Source of the DNA: Diplonema papillatum
Lineage: Eukaryota; Euglenozoa; Diplonemea; Diplonemida; Diplonemidae
DNA: 64,000 nt
Direction: 5' to 3'
Assembly (NCBI GenBank): GCA_030068145.1
Contig: JAPJBO010000228.1
Coordinates: forward strand, 186,001 to 250,000
Made by a program: the position numbers and the translations under genes. The notes below the pieces were generated by a model. The model had not been told where the DNA came from. It saw nothing but the letters and a program-made list of their open reading frames with translations, and searched no databases. This document shows positions 31,868 to 41,345 of the stretch, in pieces. The stretch's first letter is position 1, and every line of letters starts with the position of its first letter.

Positions 31868-32075
31868 CCGGCACGCACAAACAAAACGAAGCGCCTGTCT
31901 TTTTAGTACTAACAATCTTGTGGGTTGCCCTTCAATGTATTGTGCAGGCTAAAAAGACGTAGGCAGCGTGTTTTGGTGGTTGATCAGAATTCCTTACCTG
32001 AATACACACAGGGTAAATACAAGTGGGAAAACGATCAACCGGCACGCACAAACAAAACGAAGCGCCTGTCTTTTT
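31868..32075 (+). repeat. B1-A2-B2 right-end repeats of YR element 2
   Basis: B1 (CCGGCACGCACAAAC..TGTCTTTTT), A2 (AGTACTAACAATC..) and B2 abut. A2 matches 27378-27511 almost perfectly. Confidence 0.87.
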
Positions 32076-32229
32076 CCCGGCAATTCTCAGAAATCTGTAC
32101 GCACGCGGGACCAGAAACAAAAAACAAAGTCAGAGCACCCTAATCCCGAGCAAAGCCCCGGCAGGAGCGTGGAGCTTCACCAACCGGATCAGTCATTTTC
32201 TCGTCATCTTGTTTGGTTAGCCTCGGCTG

Positions 32230-32520
32230 AGATCTGTCTAGCCTGATCCCGGACTGCTGAGATCTGCCGTGCCACGTGCACGGCGAAGCTTGCTTGGCTG
32301 AAATCCGTCTGGCCTGATCACTGACGTGTAGGCTTGCTTCTGCTGCGGTCTGCCGTGCCACGCGCACAGCGTGCATGCTCGCCTTGCCGAGATCCGGCAG
32401 GTGCCTGTCGAGCGCATGGTCATTGACGTGTGGGCTCGCTGCGGCTATGATCTGCCGTGCCACGCGCACAGTGCAAGCTCGCCTAGTTGAGGTCCGTCTG
32501 GACCACTGGATGCCTGCCAT
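32230..32520 (+). repeat. Tandem repeat of about 83-100 bp, three copies
   Basis: The core CTGCCGTGCCACGCGCACAG (first copy slightly diverged) recurs near 32266, 32349 and 32450, each followed by a GCTTGC/GCTCGC block and TGATC..TGACGTGT. Lies just right of element 2 and left of the element-3 relic; may be leader repeats of that relic. Confidence 0.6.
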
Positions 32521-32659
32521 GTGGCCCCTCGGCGAAATGCCTGGAGCTGAGGATCGCCGAGGCCCGACAACCTCTTGGCGAACCTCCGGGAGGGGTGCCC
32601 GGTGTCCGGCGGGGTGGGATACGTTCCTTTTTAGACAGAGCTTGGGGGACCTGGAATTG

Positions 32660-33525
32660 TCAGTTGAGGAGCTGATTCGAGGCAGCCCGACGTGCTGGCG
32701 CCAACAAGGAGGCCATCTGGGCGTCGGTGCGGAAAGAGGTGGACAGAGGCTTCGTGGTCGAGCTAGTAGAGACGCCTACGAGTGCGAGTTTTTCTGCGGC
32801 GCTTTATGGCCGGTCGCCCAGCTGAGGCCGGACCAGGAGAGGTGGCGGACGAAGCTCCGTGCGTGCGTGCGATAATGGGCACACGGGCCTAGTAGTCCGT
32901 ATGGCGTCTTCGGCACCTGGGCTGGGCCTGATTTTCTTGATCGAGGGACGTGCCGTGAGTAGGATGATGGCTGTCCTCGGGAAGGAGTCGCGGACCCACG
33001 GCAGGCGGAGCCGCCGGGCGCGAAGGAGTCCAGGACGATCTCCGATGCCATCCGTGACACGGCGCTGCGCAGAATCTGGCGAGTTTTTTACGCTTAGAAT
33101 CTCGAGTATGCGGGCGATCCGGGCATTCAAGGTCCAAGGTTCTTGACGTGCGAGGCCATAAATTTGAAGCCTCCGCTCACGCTCTTCGTCCGATGGTGCA
33201 GCGTCCTCCTTCCGCCCGTCGAGGTGTTCACTCCTCAAATGCATGGCCGGGTCAAGTCAGCTCCTGTGTCCCAACCTCGGTACCGCTCATTTAGGGAGGC
33301 ACTCCGCGGTGAGGACACTGGGGACTCCTCGTCGACATTAACGGGATGTCGCGGAAGGAGGCCAGGGGGCAGATTCCCGTACACGACGCACAGCGCCAGG
33401 GTCGGCCGTCGCACTTGCAGGTTTGCGAGCTGAGGTTGTACAGAATCAGAAGCTCACGCGAGATTCGGTTTGCATGAAGGCAGCCCGGTTTTACAATCCG
33501 ATAAGCCTCTGCTACGCTACCCTTG
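32660..33525 (+). pseudogene. Decayed RT and recombinase relic of the element-3 family
   Basis: At 32690-32790 a broken frame reads NKEAIWASVRKEVDRGFVVE, closely matching RT of element 3 (NKEAIWRSVQKELEAGFMVE). From 33075 another reads GEFFTLRISSMRAIRAFKV, matching its recombinase (GEHFTLLRTSSMQSVRTDQV). This continues with YRSFREALRG, TTHSARVG and ARFYNPISL, matching FREALGG, THSARIG and RFYNPVSL. Frameshifts and stops separate the blocks and most of RT is gone. It is on the plus strand, opposite to element 3. Confidence 0.8.
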
Positions 33526-34108
33526 AAAGTCTGTTTTCCTCAGGATTTGCAGGAAGCTCCCTACGCCCCACCCCCTCCCACCCCCTCCCACCCCACAGTG
33601 GATCAAGGTTAGTCGCCCTGGCTTGCTGAGCGTGACTGGCGGAGGGACGGACAATCCCAGAGTCCCGAGAGGCGAATGCGAGCGGCCGCCGCAGCCAGTT
33701 GTGTTGGATTGATGCCAACTCAGGCCTTCGTCAGTTGAGCTGGAGTCTTGGCTGACTGATGCGGTAGCCAGGAGGACCGATCTCCTCAACAACAACAACA
33801 AAGGGGCCACCACCGGGCAGCCAACTTCGCCGTATAGCTCTCCCAAGGTACCAGCAAGACAGCGAAGGAGAGTTAACCGTGTGCGATGGATTAAGCGGAT
33901 GCTAAATTGGCGGATGGAGAAGGAAGACGGCTCCGATTGACTCTCTAAGGAGGCATTTTAAACGCAAAGAATTAACAAGCAGGCTTGGTTCTTAGTCCTC
34001 ACATTTCGCAAGTAGCTTCGGATCTCTCCACCCACAGGCTTCATTTCTTGGGTTTGGACTTGCAATTCAAAGTGCGGGGCGCTGCCCCGCCGTTGCGGTC
34101 ACCACGAC
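33526..34108. other. Intergenic, CCCTCCCACCCC-rich stretch
   Basis: A short C-rich tandem (CCACCCCCTCCCA, twice) at 33569-33596 follows the relic. Beyond it I see nothing certain. Confidence 0.35.
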
Positions 34109-34579
34109 ATGATTTGCGGCGACACAGTTGACCTTGCAACCGATGAAATACTTGGCCCCTGTCCGACCGAAAAGTTGGCAGCTCCTTGCGTGAAAAGTGT
34201 GTACGTGTACTGGCGAGTGAAGATTAATGTGCGCAGACACGAATGGGAGGTATGCAACATCTCTCAAACCACCGTGATCGCTCGTGTAAGCCTCGAACCG
34301 CTGTTCGCGTGAGAACGACCTGCCATCATATTAACGCAAATATCAGGGCGGACATTACCTGATTGTCGCGCTGGACAAATGTCTACTCTGCAGAGACCGA
34401 GACCATGAGTTGCGCCGAGAGATCAACAACGCAGATGTTGAAAGAGCCTTCATTCAGCTGCAAACTCCGTCCTGCTTAGTTGCCCTCAAGGTGTGCACCC
34501 AATCATGTTCTTCCAATCTGACGTATTCGTACACGTGATCCATTCTCCTCAGGCCCAAGAAGAACGGCTGGCATTTTGA
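34109..34579 (+). CDS. Unknown gene, three phase-0 exons (at least 103 aa)
   Basis: Exons 34109-34249, 34347-34490 and 34553-34579 join in phase 0 across introns of 97 bp (GTATGC..ATATCAG) and 62 bp (GTGTGC..CTCCTCAG). The join gives RRHEWEGGHYLIVALDKC and CLVALKAQEERLAF then TGA. The consistent phase and consensus borders support a real gene. No family is recognised; the central part has a beta-strand pattern (SVYVYWRVKINV, GHYLIVAL) and a Cys-x-x-Cys. More 5' exons may exist, since the ATG is simply the first in frame. Confidence 0.5.
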
Positions 34580-35083
34580 GATGCACAGAAGGTGTAGAGT
34601 ATGCACCGCACGGTAGCACGATGGCTCCTGCGAACCTAGTGCAATTGTTGCATCAAGCAGCCGTCTCAGATGCACGCAATTCTCTCAATATCAGCAAGAA
34701 TCTCTTCAAAACTCAGATGCGCCCGCAGTCAGGTGCCCGGCCGTTTGTTGTACAACTGCTGTCTGACCCAAGAAATATTTGTGGGCCTCAGAACTCGAGT
34801 AATGTATGTGCCTGGGTCTATTTCTTTCGTTCGGTGGCTGTGAAGTCGGTTGTTGTGCGCGGGCCCGGACCTACATTGTCTTGCAGCAACGACCCTTGCG
34901 AATCATCAGGCATTGTGGAACCGATGTAATTGCAATGGCTTCCTTTGCAGTAGCCGTTGACAGAATCTGGAAAATCTGCGAAAGAAAACACCGAACCTCT
35001 AAACCACAATATACGCTAGAAAATGGCAAAAAGCTGCACTAAATGGCAAACATATGAAGAGTCGGCAAAAATCTAAGTTAGTA
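34580..35083. other. Intergenic with MITE-like AT-rich remnant
   Basis: An open frame at 34576-34929 follows the gene but shares no domain. At 34960-35075, text such as AAAATGGCAAAAA and AAATGGCAAACATATG resembles the interior of the TIR element at 6700-6850 and may be its remnant. Confidence 0.35.
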
Positions 35084-36700
35084 GTACTGTCCACCTGGTC
35101 CGGGCTCCTGGTAAGTTCCCCGAAACTCCCCGAAACTCCCCGATACTCAGCCCGATTTTTGTGGGAAAAAGTGGGGCTGCCGGTGGGTGGGCAGGTGTAC
35201 AGGTTGGTAGTTGAGTGGACAGATGGGTGGATGGTGGTAAGCAGGTCGGTGGATGGGTGAACAGGTGGTAGTTCGGTAGACGGGTGGGTGAATGGGCGGG
35301 CAAGTGGGTGAGGTGTGCAGGTAGGTGTGCTAGTGTGCTTCGGACGCGGCTCTCTTGAGCCGTCCGTGTTCCTCCTCCTCCGATCCTCTTCCTCTACTAA
35401 TCGGATGCATCTACCAACTGTAGCTTGGACTCCTGGGCAGTTGTTGAGGCATACCCTGCAGCCTGCGGATTCGGAGGGCCTCAAGGCGAACCAGCAGTTG
35501 CTGGAAAACCTGCAGGACCTGCCTTTGAGTCCTTGGACACAGGGAGGAGTCTGAACAGGACGCGTCGTGTGCATGTGCGCAGGTTCAACCATCATCTGAC
35601 TCTTCTGTTTGCGGTTGCAACCTTCGGTACCACGAGTTTGCCATTCTTATGTCAAACTCTCCAATCCCCTCTTGGGTTTTGGTTTGGGCAAAAAGTATTC
35701 GCGCCCGCCATCTCCCGATGACCTTCCCACTTCTGACCACGCTGCAGCAGTCACGTGTAAACCGGGCAGACCCAGTCGTCCCCCATCTGGTCCCGAACGA
35801 CGAGCACCGCTCCTGCACCCGAGTTTAGCCTTCGATGATTGGAAGCCGCATCGGAAACAGTGGGTCAACCCATCCCGGAATTCTGAATTCGTGCACCCGG
35901 TTGAAAGGAGTGTCCACTTCGGAGTCCACGTTCACTTATGTGGGGAGTTGTAGAGTACGGGAGGAACCGGAAATCTCCGGAAAGATGGTACCCGCATTCC
36001 AACTCGTCTCGGGAATGGTCAGTCGACGACCGTATGCAGGTGGGTGGAGGCCCTGGGACTGCGAAGGTGTGACCACCCCATAAGGAGGACTCTCTATCTT
36101 GCGTTATCTCTCTGTCCCAGTCGCCATAGCAACCTTATCCTTGGCCAAGCATCATCCTGCAACCCTGCTTTCCGGATGGCCATCGTGCCTCTCATTTTGG
36201 TTATCAACCTTACTCCTCGCTCGAATTGCCGTCTTCGACCGAAACTGCCCCTGGTCCTGGTGGTTAGGGTTAGCATGCAAAGAGCCTGTGGCGATAATCT
36301 GCATCTGCTTTCTTTCGTGACTACCTCTCCGTGCTACCTCTCTTCGTCACTGGTACCTTATCTTGCACCTCTGCCCGCCGCGGAGTGCACGTCTCTGTCT
36401 TCGATGATGGCGAGTCCTTATGCCGCCGCTTCGTTGCAGCGGCCGTCCTAGTGTCGTCGCCTTCTGCGGCGTTCTCGATGGCGGTGTTGGCGCCGGCATC
36501 CGCCGCTTCCCTTGTGGCGCTTGGGCCGATGGTCGCAGCCTGCGTCTCGACTTCTCCCCCGGGGACGCCCGAAGCGACACCGAAGGCCCGCGCTTCCGTC
36601 TCTTCGCCGCCGACTCCGCACATCGGCATATCGTGCTGCAGGCAGGCATCTGTGGTGTGAGTTCTTGCAGCATTCCGCGATCGTCTTGCACGTCCCGCGC
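35084..36700. repeat. Long dispersed repeat R, copy 1
   Basis: Collinear with 49120-50897 from ACCTGGTCCGGGCTCCTGG to beyond TCGTCTTGCACGTCCCGC, with indels. It contains CCCCGAAACT minirepeats at its left edge and GGTGGGTGGG minirepeats near 35180-35310. Minus-strand frames in both copies encode Cys/His-rich and basic segments. It lacks visible terminal repeats. Confidence 0.8.
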
Positions 36701-36850
36701 TGCGTCATCCTGTGCTTCTCGCAATACTTCACGGCGAGGCTGTCCCCTGTCGCGTGGTGTGCCTCGGCAGCAGCGTGCTACCGACGCTTGCCGATGCTTG
36801 CACTCTTCGCATTTCACTTTGTGATGTCTCGTGCTCACTCTCTCGTCCTT
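36321..36850 (-). pseudogene. Cys/His-rich protein relic in repeat R copy 1
   Basis: Minus-strand text reads VKCEECKHRQASVARCC, then after a frame break VKYCEKHRMTQRGTCK TIAECCKNSHHRCL, then after another MPMCGVGGEETEARAF and a basic tail. The order of Cys and His suggests a zinc-binding domain of a mobile-element protein. Copy 2 keeps the second join open. The family is unknown. Confidence 0.4.
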
Positions 36851-37493
36851 GGTGGTGGCCTGGGCACGCCTACCTCCATGCACTGGGTCTCCGCCGCCCA
36901 CTAAATTTACCCTCTTCTGCCCTTCTTGCCGGAGGTGCCGTCTTCGAAGGCGTCCCACCAGCACGTCCGCTCATACATGGAAAATACGTCCATCCCCCAG
37001 ACCTCATCATTGAAGGCGTGCCTTTCGTCCCTAGCTGCGACTCGAGCACGAGCATCGTCTCTGTACCCGCACGACCTCTGGTGGAACGGTTCCTGCTCTC
37101 CTTGCCGCAGCGGATCCTGTCGCTACCTGTGTCAAACCGTGTCACCCTGTACCTCCCAGTCTGTCCTTCCTTCTCAGCCCTATCTTCGTCTTCGGGGCAT
37201 AGCCAAACACGGGACCGCTCTGCGCAAGGTAGGGCCATAATAGCGTAGCCCCCTCCCCGCCTTCGCCAAGGGAAAGTGGTCGCCACAAAGGAAATTCCCC
37301 GAAACTCCCCGGATTTCCCCGAATTTTCCCGAAACTCCCCGAAATTCCCCGATACTCCCCGATATTTTCGTCTGGACCAGGTGGTCAGTACAAAAGAACT
37401 TGGATTTTCGGCTTTAGACTTGTTAGAATTGGATACTACAAAGGGCATACCCGAACACATCATGCGCCAGTTTTTCAATCCTAGTACCTGACT
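36701..37493. other. Repeat-rich intergenic stretch
   Basis: Open frames are Ser/Leu/Arg-rich and unsupported. At 37290-37375 a tandem of CCCCGAAACT-like 10-11-mers occurs, the same minirepeat as at the left edge of R copies (35110, 49155). Confidence 0.35.
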
Positions 37494-37660
37494 ATGTTGC
37501 CAATCAGGAAAGCTGTCGCCGGAAGAAAAGACTGGACACTCAAAGAGAAGGAAACCATCATCGAGCTGGCACGGGTGTACGGGTTCGGGGTGTGTGTCCG
37601 CTGAAACAGCGTGTCCGGTGCTGGAAGACTTACGACCCCCACAGTAAGCCGCTTTAGACA
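37494..37660 (+). pseudogene. Transposase DNA-binding fragment (HTH-like), frameshifted
   Basis: From ATG 37494 the frame reads AGRKDWTLKEKETIIELARVYG and stops at 37604. Skipping one GT unit of a GTGTGTGT run keeps it open as VCPLKQRVRCWKTYDP. The pattern (basic start, W-T-x-x-E/K-K, I-I-E-L-A) resembles the N-terminal helix-turn-helix of pogo/Tc-type or CENP-B-like transposases. Only this fragment is left. Confidence 0.35.
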
Positions 37661-37842
37661 GGAAGCAGATGTGGCTGACTGGTGATCAAGTCACAGGCGC
37701 GCACGTAAAGTTCTTTCGCACGCGGGATCGTCAAAGCGGGGGACCAGCCTGGAACTTTGCTTGGCCCTTGACCCCCGCCTACGGTGAGGTCCTTTTTGGG
37801 GGTTTTTTTTGGTGGCCTTACCAGCCTCACGACAATGGGGGG

Positions 37843-38615
37843 GGTCCGGGGGGCTTCGCCCCCCGGCGAACGGTACGGTACATGAGTTTGCTCGAAATGA
37901 GCGGTCCGGGGGCCACACCACTCGGCGACCCGTTCCAGCAGGTACTTTACGGTCGAATTGGGCAGGTAACGCTCGTGTAACGCTAGTTTACAGCCATACT
38001 TGGTATGTCACGCTCATGTAACGCTACGTTACAGTCGAATTTGACATGTCACGCTCGTGTCACGCTACTTTGGAGTCGAATTCGACATGTAACGCTCGTG
38101 TCACGCTACTTTACGGTCGAATTGGGCAGGTAACGCTCGGGTAACGCTAATTTACAGTCATATTTGGTATGTCACGCTCATGTAACGCTACGTTACAGTC
38201 AAATTTGACATGTCACGCTCGTGTCACGCTACTTTACGGTCGAATTGGGCAGGTAACGCTCGGGTAACGCTAATTTACAGTCATATTTGGTATGTCACGC
38301 TCGTGTAACGCTACGTTACAGTCAAATTTGACATGTCACGCTCGTGTCACGCTACTTTGGAGTCGAATTCGACATGTAACGCCTTGGGTCGAAATAAGCG
38401 GACGCCGAACGCCACCCCCAATTATAGGTGTTCCTCCGGTGGCCCGCGCAGCGGCGATTTCTTTTTTTTTTTTGCGAGCGGGGTTTGGGGCCAGAACCTT
38501 ATGCAGCCCGTTTTTCCCTTCAGAATAGACACCAACCCCGTTTTCTCTCGCGAGTTTTAATATAGGGGGGGGTCCGGGGGGCACCGCCCCCCGGGAGACG
38601 GTACGGTACATTGAG
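37843..38615 (+). repeat. GC hairpin pair bounding palindromic TGTCACGCTCGTGT repeats
   Basis: A GC hairpin (GGTCCGGGGGGC, TTCG loop, GCCCCCCGG) followed by ACGGTACGGTACAT lies at 37843-37882. A near copy (loop ACC) lies at 38567-38613, same orientation. Between them 37975-38390 is a tandem field of about 60-bp units with ACATGTCACGCTCGTG, CGCTACTTT and GTCGAATT. Related text in opposite orientation lies at 44160-44400. Confidence 0.7.
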
Positions 38616-38640
38616 CCTCAGCTGCCCCTCTCCCCCCTGT

Positions 38641-40765
38641 ACAATTTCCCGAGGTGGGACAATTTTCCAATGCTGGGTTTCGAGGTCGGAAAACCTATTT
38701 GGACAATTTCCCGAGGTGGGACAATTTTCTAATGCAGGGTTTCGAGGTCGGAAAACCTATTTGGACAATTTCCCGAGGTGGGACAATTTTCTAATGCTGG
38801 GTTTCGAGGTCGGAAAACCTATTTGGACAATTTCCCGAGGTGGGACAATTTTCCAATGCAGGGTTTCGAGGTCGGAAAACCTATTTGGACAATTTCCCGA
38901 GGTGGGACAATTTTCCAATGCTGGGTTTCGAGGTCGGAAAACCTATTTGGACAATTTCCCGAGGTGGGACAATTTTCCAATGCTGGGTTTCGAGGTCGGA
39001 AAACCTATTTGGACAATTTCCCGAGGTGGGACAATTTTCTAATGCTGGGTTTCGAGGTCGGAAAACCTATTTGGACAATTTCCCGAGGTGGGACAATTTT
39101 CCAATGCTGGGTTTCGAGGTCGGAAAACCTATTTGGACAATTTCCCGAGGTGGGACAATTTTCCAATGCTGGGTTTCGAGGTCGGAAAACCTATTTGGAC
39201 AATTTCCCGAGGTGGGACAATTTTCTAATGCTGGGTTTCGAGGTCGGAAAACCTATTTGGACAATTTCCCGAGGTGGGACAATTTTCCAATGCTGGGTTT
39301 CGAGGTCGGAAAACCTATTTGGACAATTTCCCGAGGTGGGACAATTTTCTAATGCTGGGTTTCGAGGTCGGAAAACCTATTTGGACAATTTCCCGAGGTG
39401 GGACAATTTTCTAATGCTGGGTTTCGAGGTCGGAAAACCTATTTGGACAATTTCCCGAGGTGGGACAATTTTCCAATGCTGGGTTTCGAGGTCGGAAAAC
39501 CTATTTGGACAATTTCCCGAGGTGGGACAATTTTCCAATGCTGGGTTTCGAGGTCGGAAAACCTATTTGGACAATTTCCCGAGGTGGGACAATTTTCTAA
39601 TGCTGGGTTTCGAGGTCGGAAAACCTATTTGGACAATTTCCCGAGGTGGGACAATTTTCTAATGCTGGGTTTCGAGGTCGGAAAACCTATTTGGACAATT
39701 TCCCGAGGTGGGACAATTTTCCAATGCTGGGTTTCGAGGTCGGAAAACCTATTTGGACAATTTCCCGAGGTGGGACAATTTTCCAATGCTGGGTTTCGAG
39801 GTCGGAAAACCTATTTGGACAATTTCCCGAGGTGGGACAATTTTCCAATGCTGGGTTTCGAGGTCGGAAAACCTATTTGGACAATTTCCCGAGGTGGGAC
39901 AATTTTCCAATGCTGGGTTTCGAGGTCGGAAAACCTATTTGGACAATTTCCCGAGGTGGGACAATTTTCTAATGCTGGGTTTCGAGGTCGGAAAACCTAT
40001 TTGGACAATTTCCCGAGGTGGGACAATTTTCCAATGCTGGGTTTCGAGGTCGGAAAACCTATTTGGACAATTTCCCGAGGTGGGACAATTTTCCAATGCT
40101 GGGTTTCGAGGTCGGAAAACCTATTTGGACAATTTCCCGAGGTGGGACAATTTTCTAATGCTGGGTTTCGAGGTCGGAAAACCTATTTGGACAATTTCCC
40201 GAGGTGGGACAATTTTCCAATGCTGGGTTTCGAGGTCGGAAAACCTATTTGGACAATTTCCCGAGGTGGGACAATTTTCTATTGCTGGGTTCCGAGGTCG
40301 GAAAACCTATTTGGACAATTTCCCGAGGTGGGACAATTTTCTAATGCTGGGTTTCGAGGTCGGAAAACCTATTTGGACAATTTCCCGAGGTGGGACAATT
40401 TTCCAATGCTGGGTTTCGAGGTCGGAAAACCTATTTGGACAATTTCCCGAGGTGGGACAATTTTCCAATGCTGGGTTTCGAGGTCGGAAAACCTATTTGG
40501 ACAATTTCCCGAGGTGGGACAATTTTCCAATGCTGGGTTTCGAGGTCGGAAAACCTATTTGGACAATTTCCCGAGGTGGGACAATTTTCTAATGCTGGGT
40601 TTCGAGGTCGGAAAACCTATTTGGACAATTTCCCGAGGTGGGACAATTTTCCAATGCTGGGTTTCGAGGTCGGAAAACCTATTTGGACAATTTCCCGAGG
40701 TGGGACAATTTTCCAATGCTGGGTTTCGAGGTCGGAAAACCTATTTGGACAATTTCCCGAGGTGG
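38641..40765 (+). repeat. 62-bp satellite array, 34 full units
   Basis: Units start ACAATTTCCCGAGGTGGGAC and end AAACCTATTTGG. The length 38641-40748 is exactly 34 x 62 bp, followed by a 17-bp partial unit. Units are nearly identical; the main variant is CCAATG versus CTAATG, and one unit (about 40265-40310) has CTATTG and TTCCGAG. Because 62 is not a multiple of 3, a long plus-strand frame cycles through all three phases; only the CTAATG variant introduces a stop (TAA) in one phase. Confidence 0.97.
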
Positions 40766-41345
40766 CACAAGCGTGTTCTGGCCGAGATCACGCGTGTGCA
40801 CCTCTCAAAGTGACAGAACTTTGACGTCTCCGTCCAAATTGTGGCAGCACACGTGTGTTCTTGCCGAGAACACGCATGTGCCGCCGGGTGCGAGCTGGTC
40901 GCACAAGCGTATTCTGGCCGGTCGCAATTTTGTTGGATGCATTTTGCCCGGCAGCTGGACGTTTTTCCATTTTAGTCAGGTGGAGGCACAAGCGTGTTCT
41001 GGCCGAGATCACGCGTGTGCACCTCTCAAAGTGACAGAACTTTGACGTCTCCGTCCAAATTGTGGCAGCACACGTGTGTTCTTGCCGAGAACACGCTTGT
41101 GCCGCCGGGTGCGAGCTGGTCGCACAAGCGTATTCTGGCCGGTCGCAATTTTGTTGGATGCAATTTGGTGCTGTAGACGCGGGTTCAATCCCGGCAGCTG
41201 GACGTTTTTCCATTTTAGTCAGGTGGAGGCACAAGCGTGTTCTGGCCGAGATCACGCGTGTGCACCTCTCAAAGTGACAGAACTTTGACGTCTCCGTCCA
41301 AATTGTGGCAGCACACGTGTGTTCTTGCCGAGAACACGCTTGTCG
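40765..41345 (+). repeat. 221/243-bp tandem repeat, about 2.5 copies
   Basis: Copies start GCACAAGCGTGTTCTGG at 40765, 40986 and 41229. Each carries a GCACACGTGTGTTC palindromic block and the half-repeat CACAAGCGTATTCTGGCC. The second copy has an extra segment at about 41162-41190 with GCGGGTTCAATCCCGGCAGC, which looks like the T-arm of a tRNA (B-box). It abuts the 62-bp satellite at the shared GGTGG..CACA. Confidence 0.85.

Larger units (their letters stand above)
27378..32075 (+). mobile_element. YR retrotransposon 2 (DIRS/PAT/Ngaro-like)
   Basis: Split direct repeats: A1 27378-27511, B1 31868-31904 (37 bp), A2 31905-32038, B2 32039-32075, with B1-A2-B2 contiguous. A1 runs some bases into B. 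Body order is Gag (27544-28575), YR (28576-29502), RT/RNase H (29505-31214), as in element 1. A 650-bp noncoding 3' part precedes B1. A1 abuts a CT/T tract on the left. ORFs look intact apart from a single TGA between Gag and YR. Confidence 0.87.

Noticed and set aside
38641-40813. Long plus-strand ORFs (up to 471 codons) as real proteins
   Set aside because: They are produced by a 62-bp satellite that happens to lack stops in three phases; kept as a repeat and a finding, not as genes.
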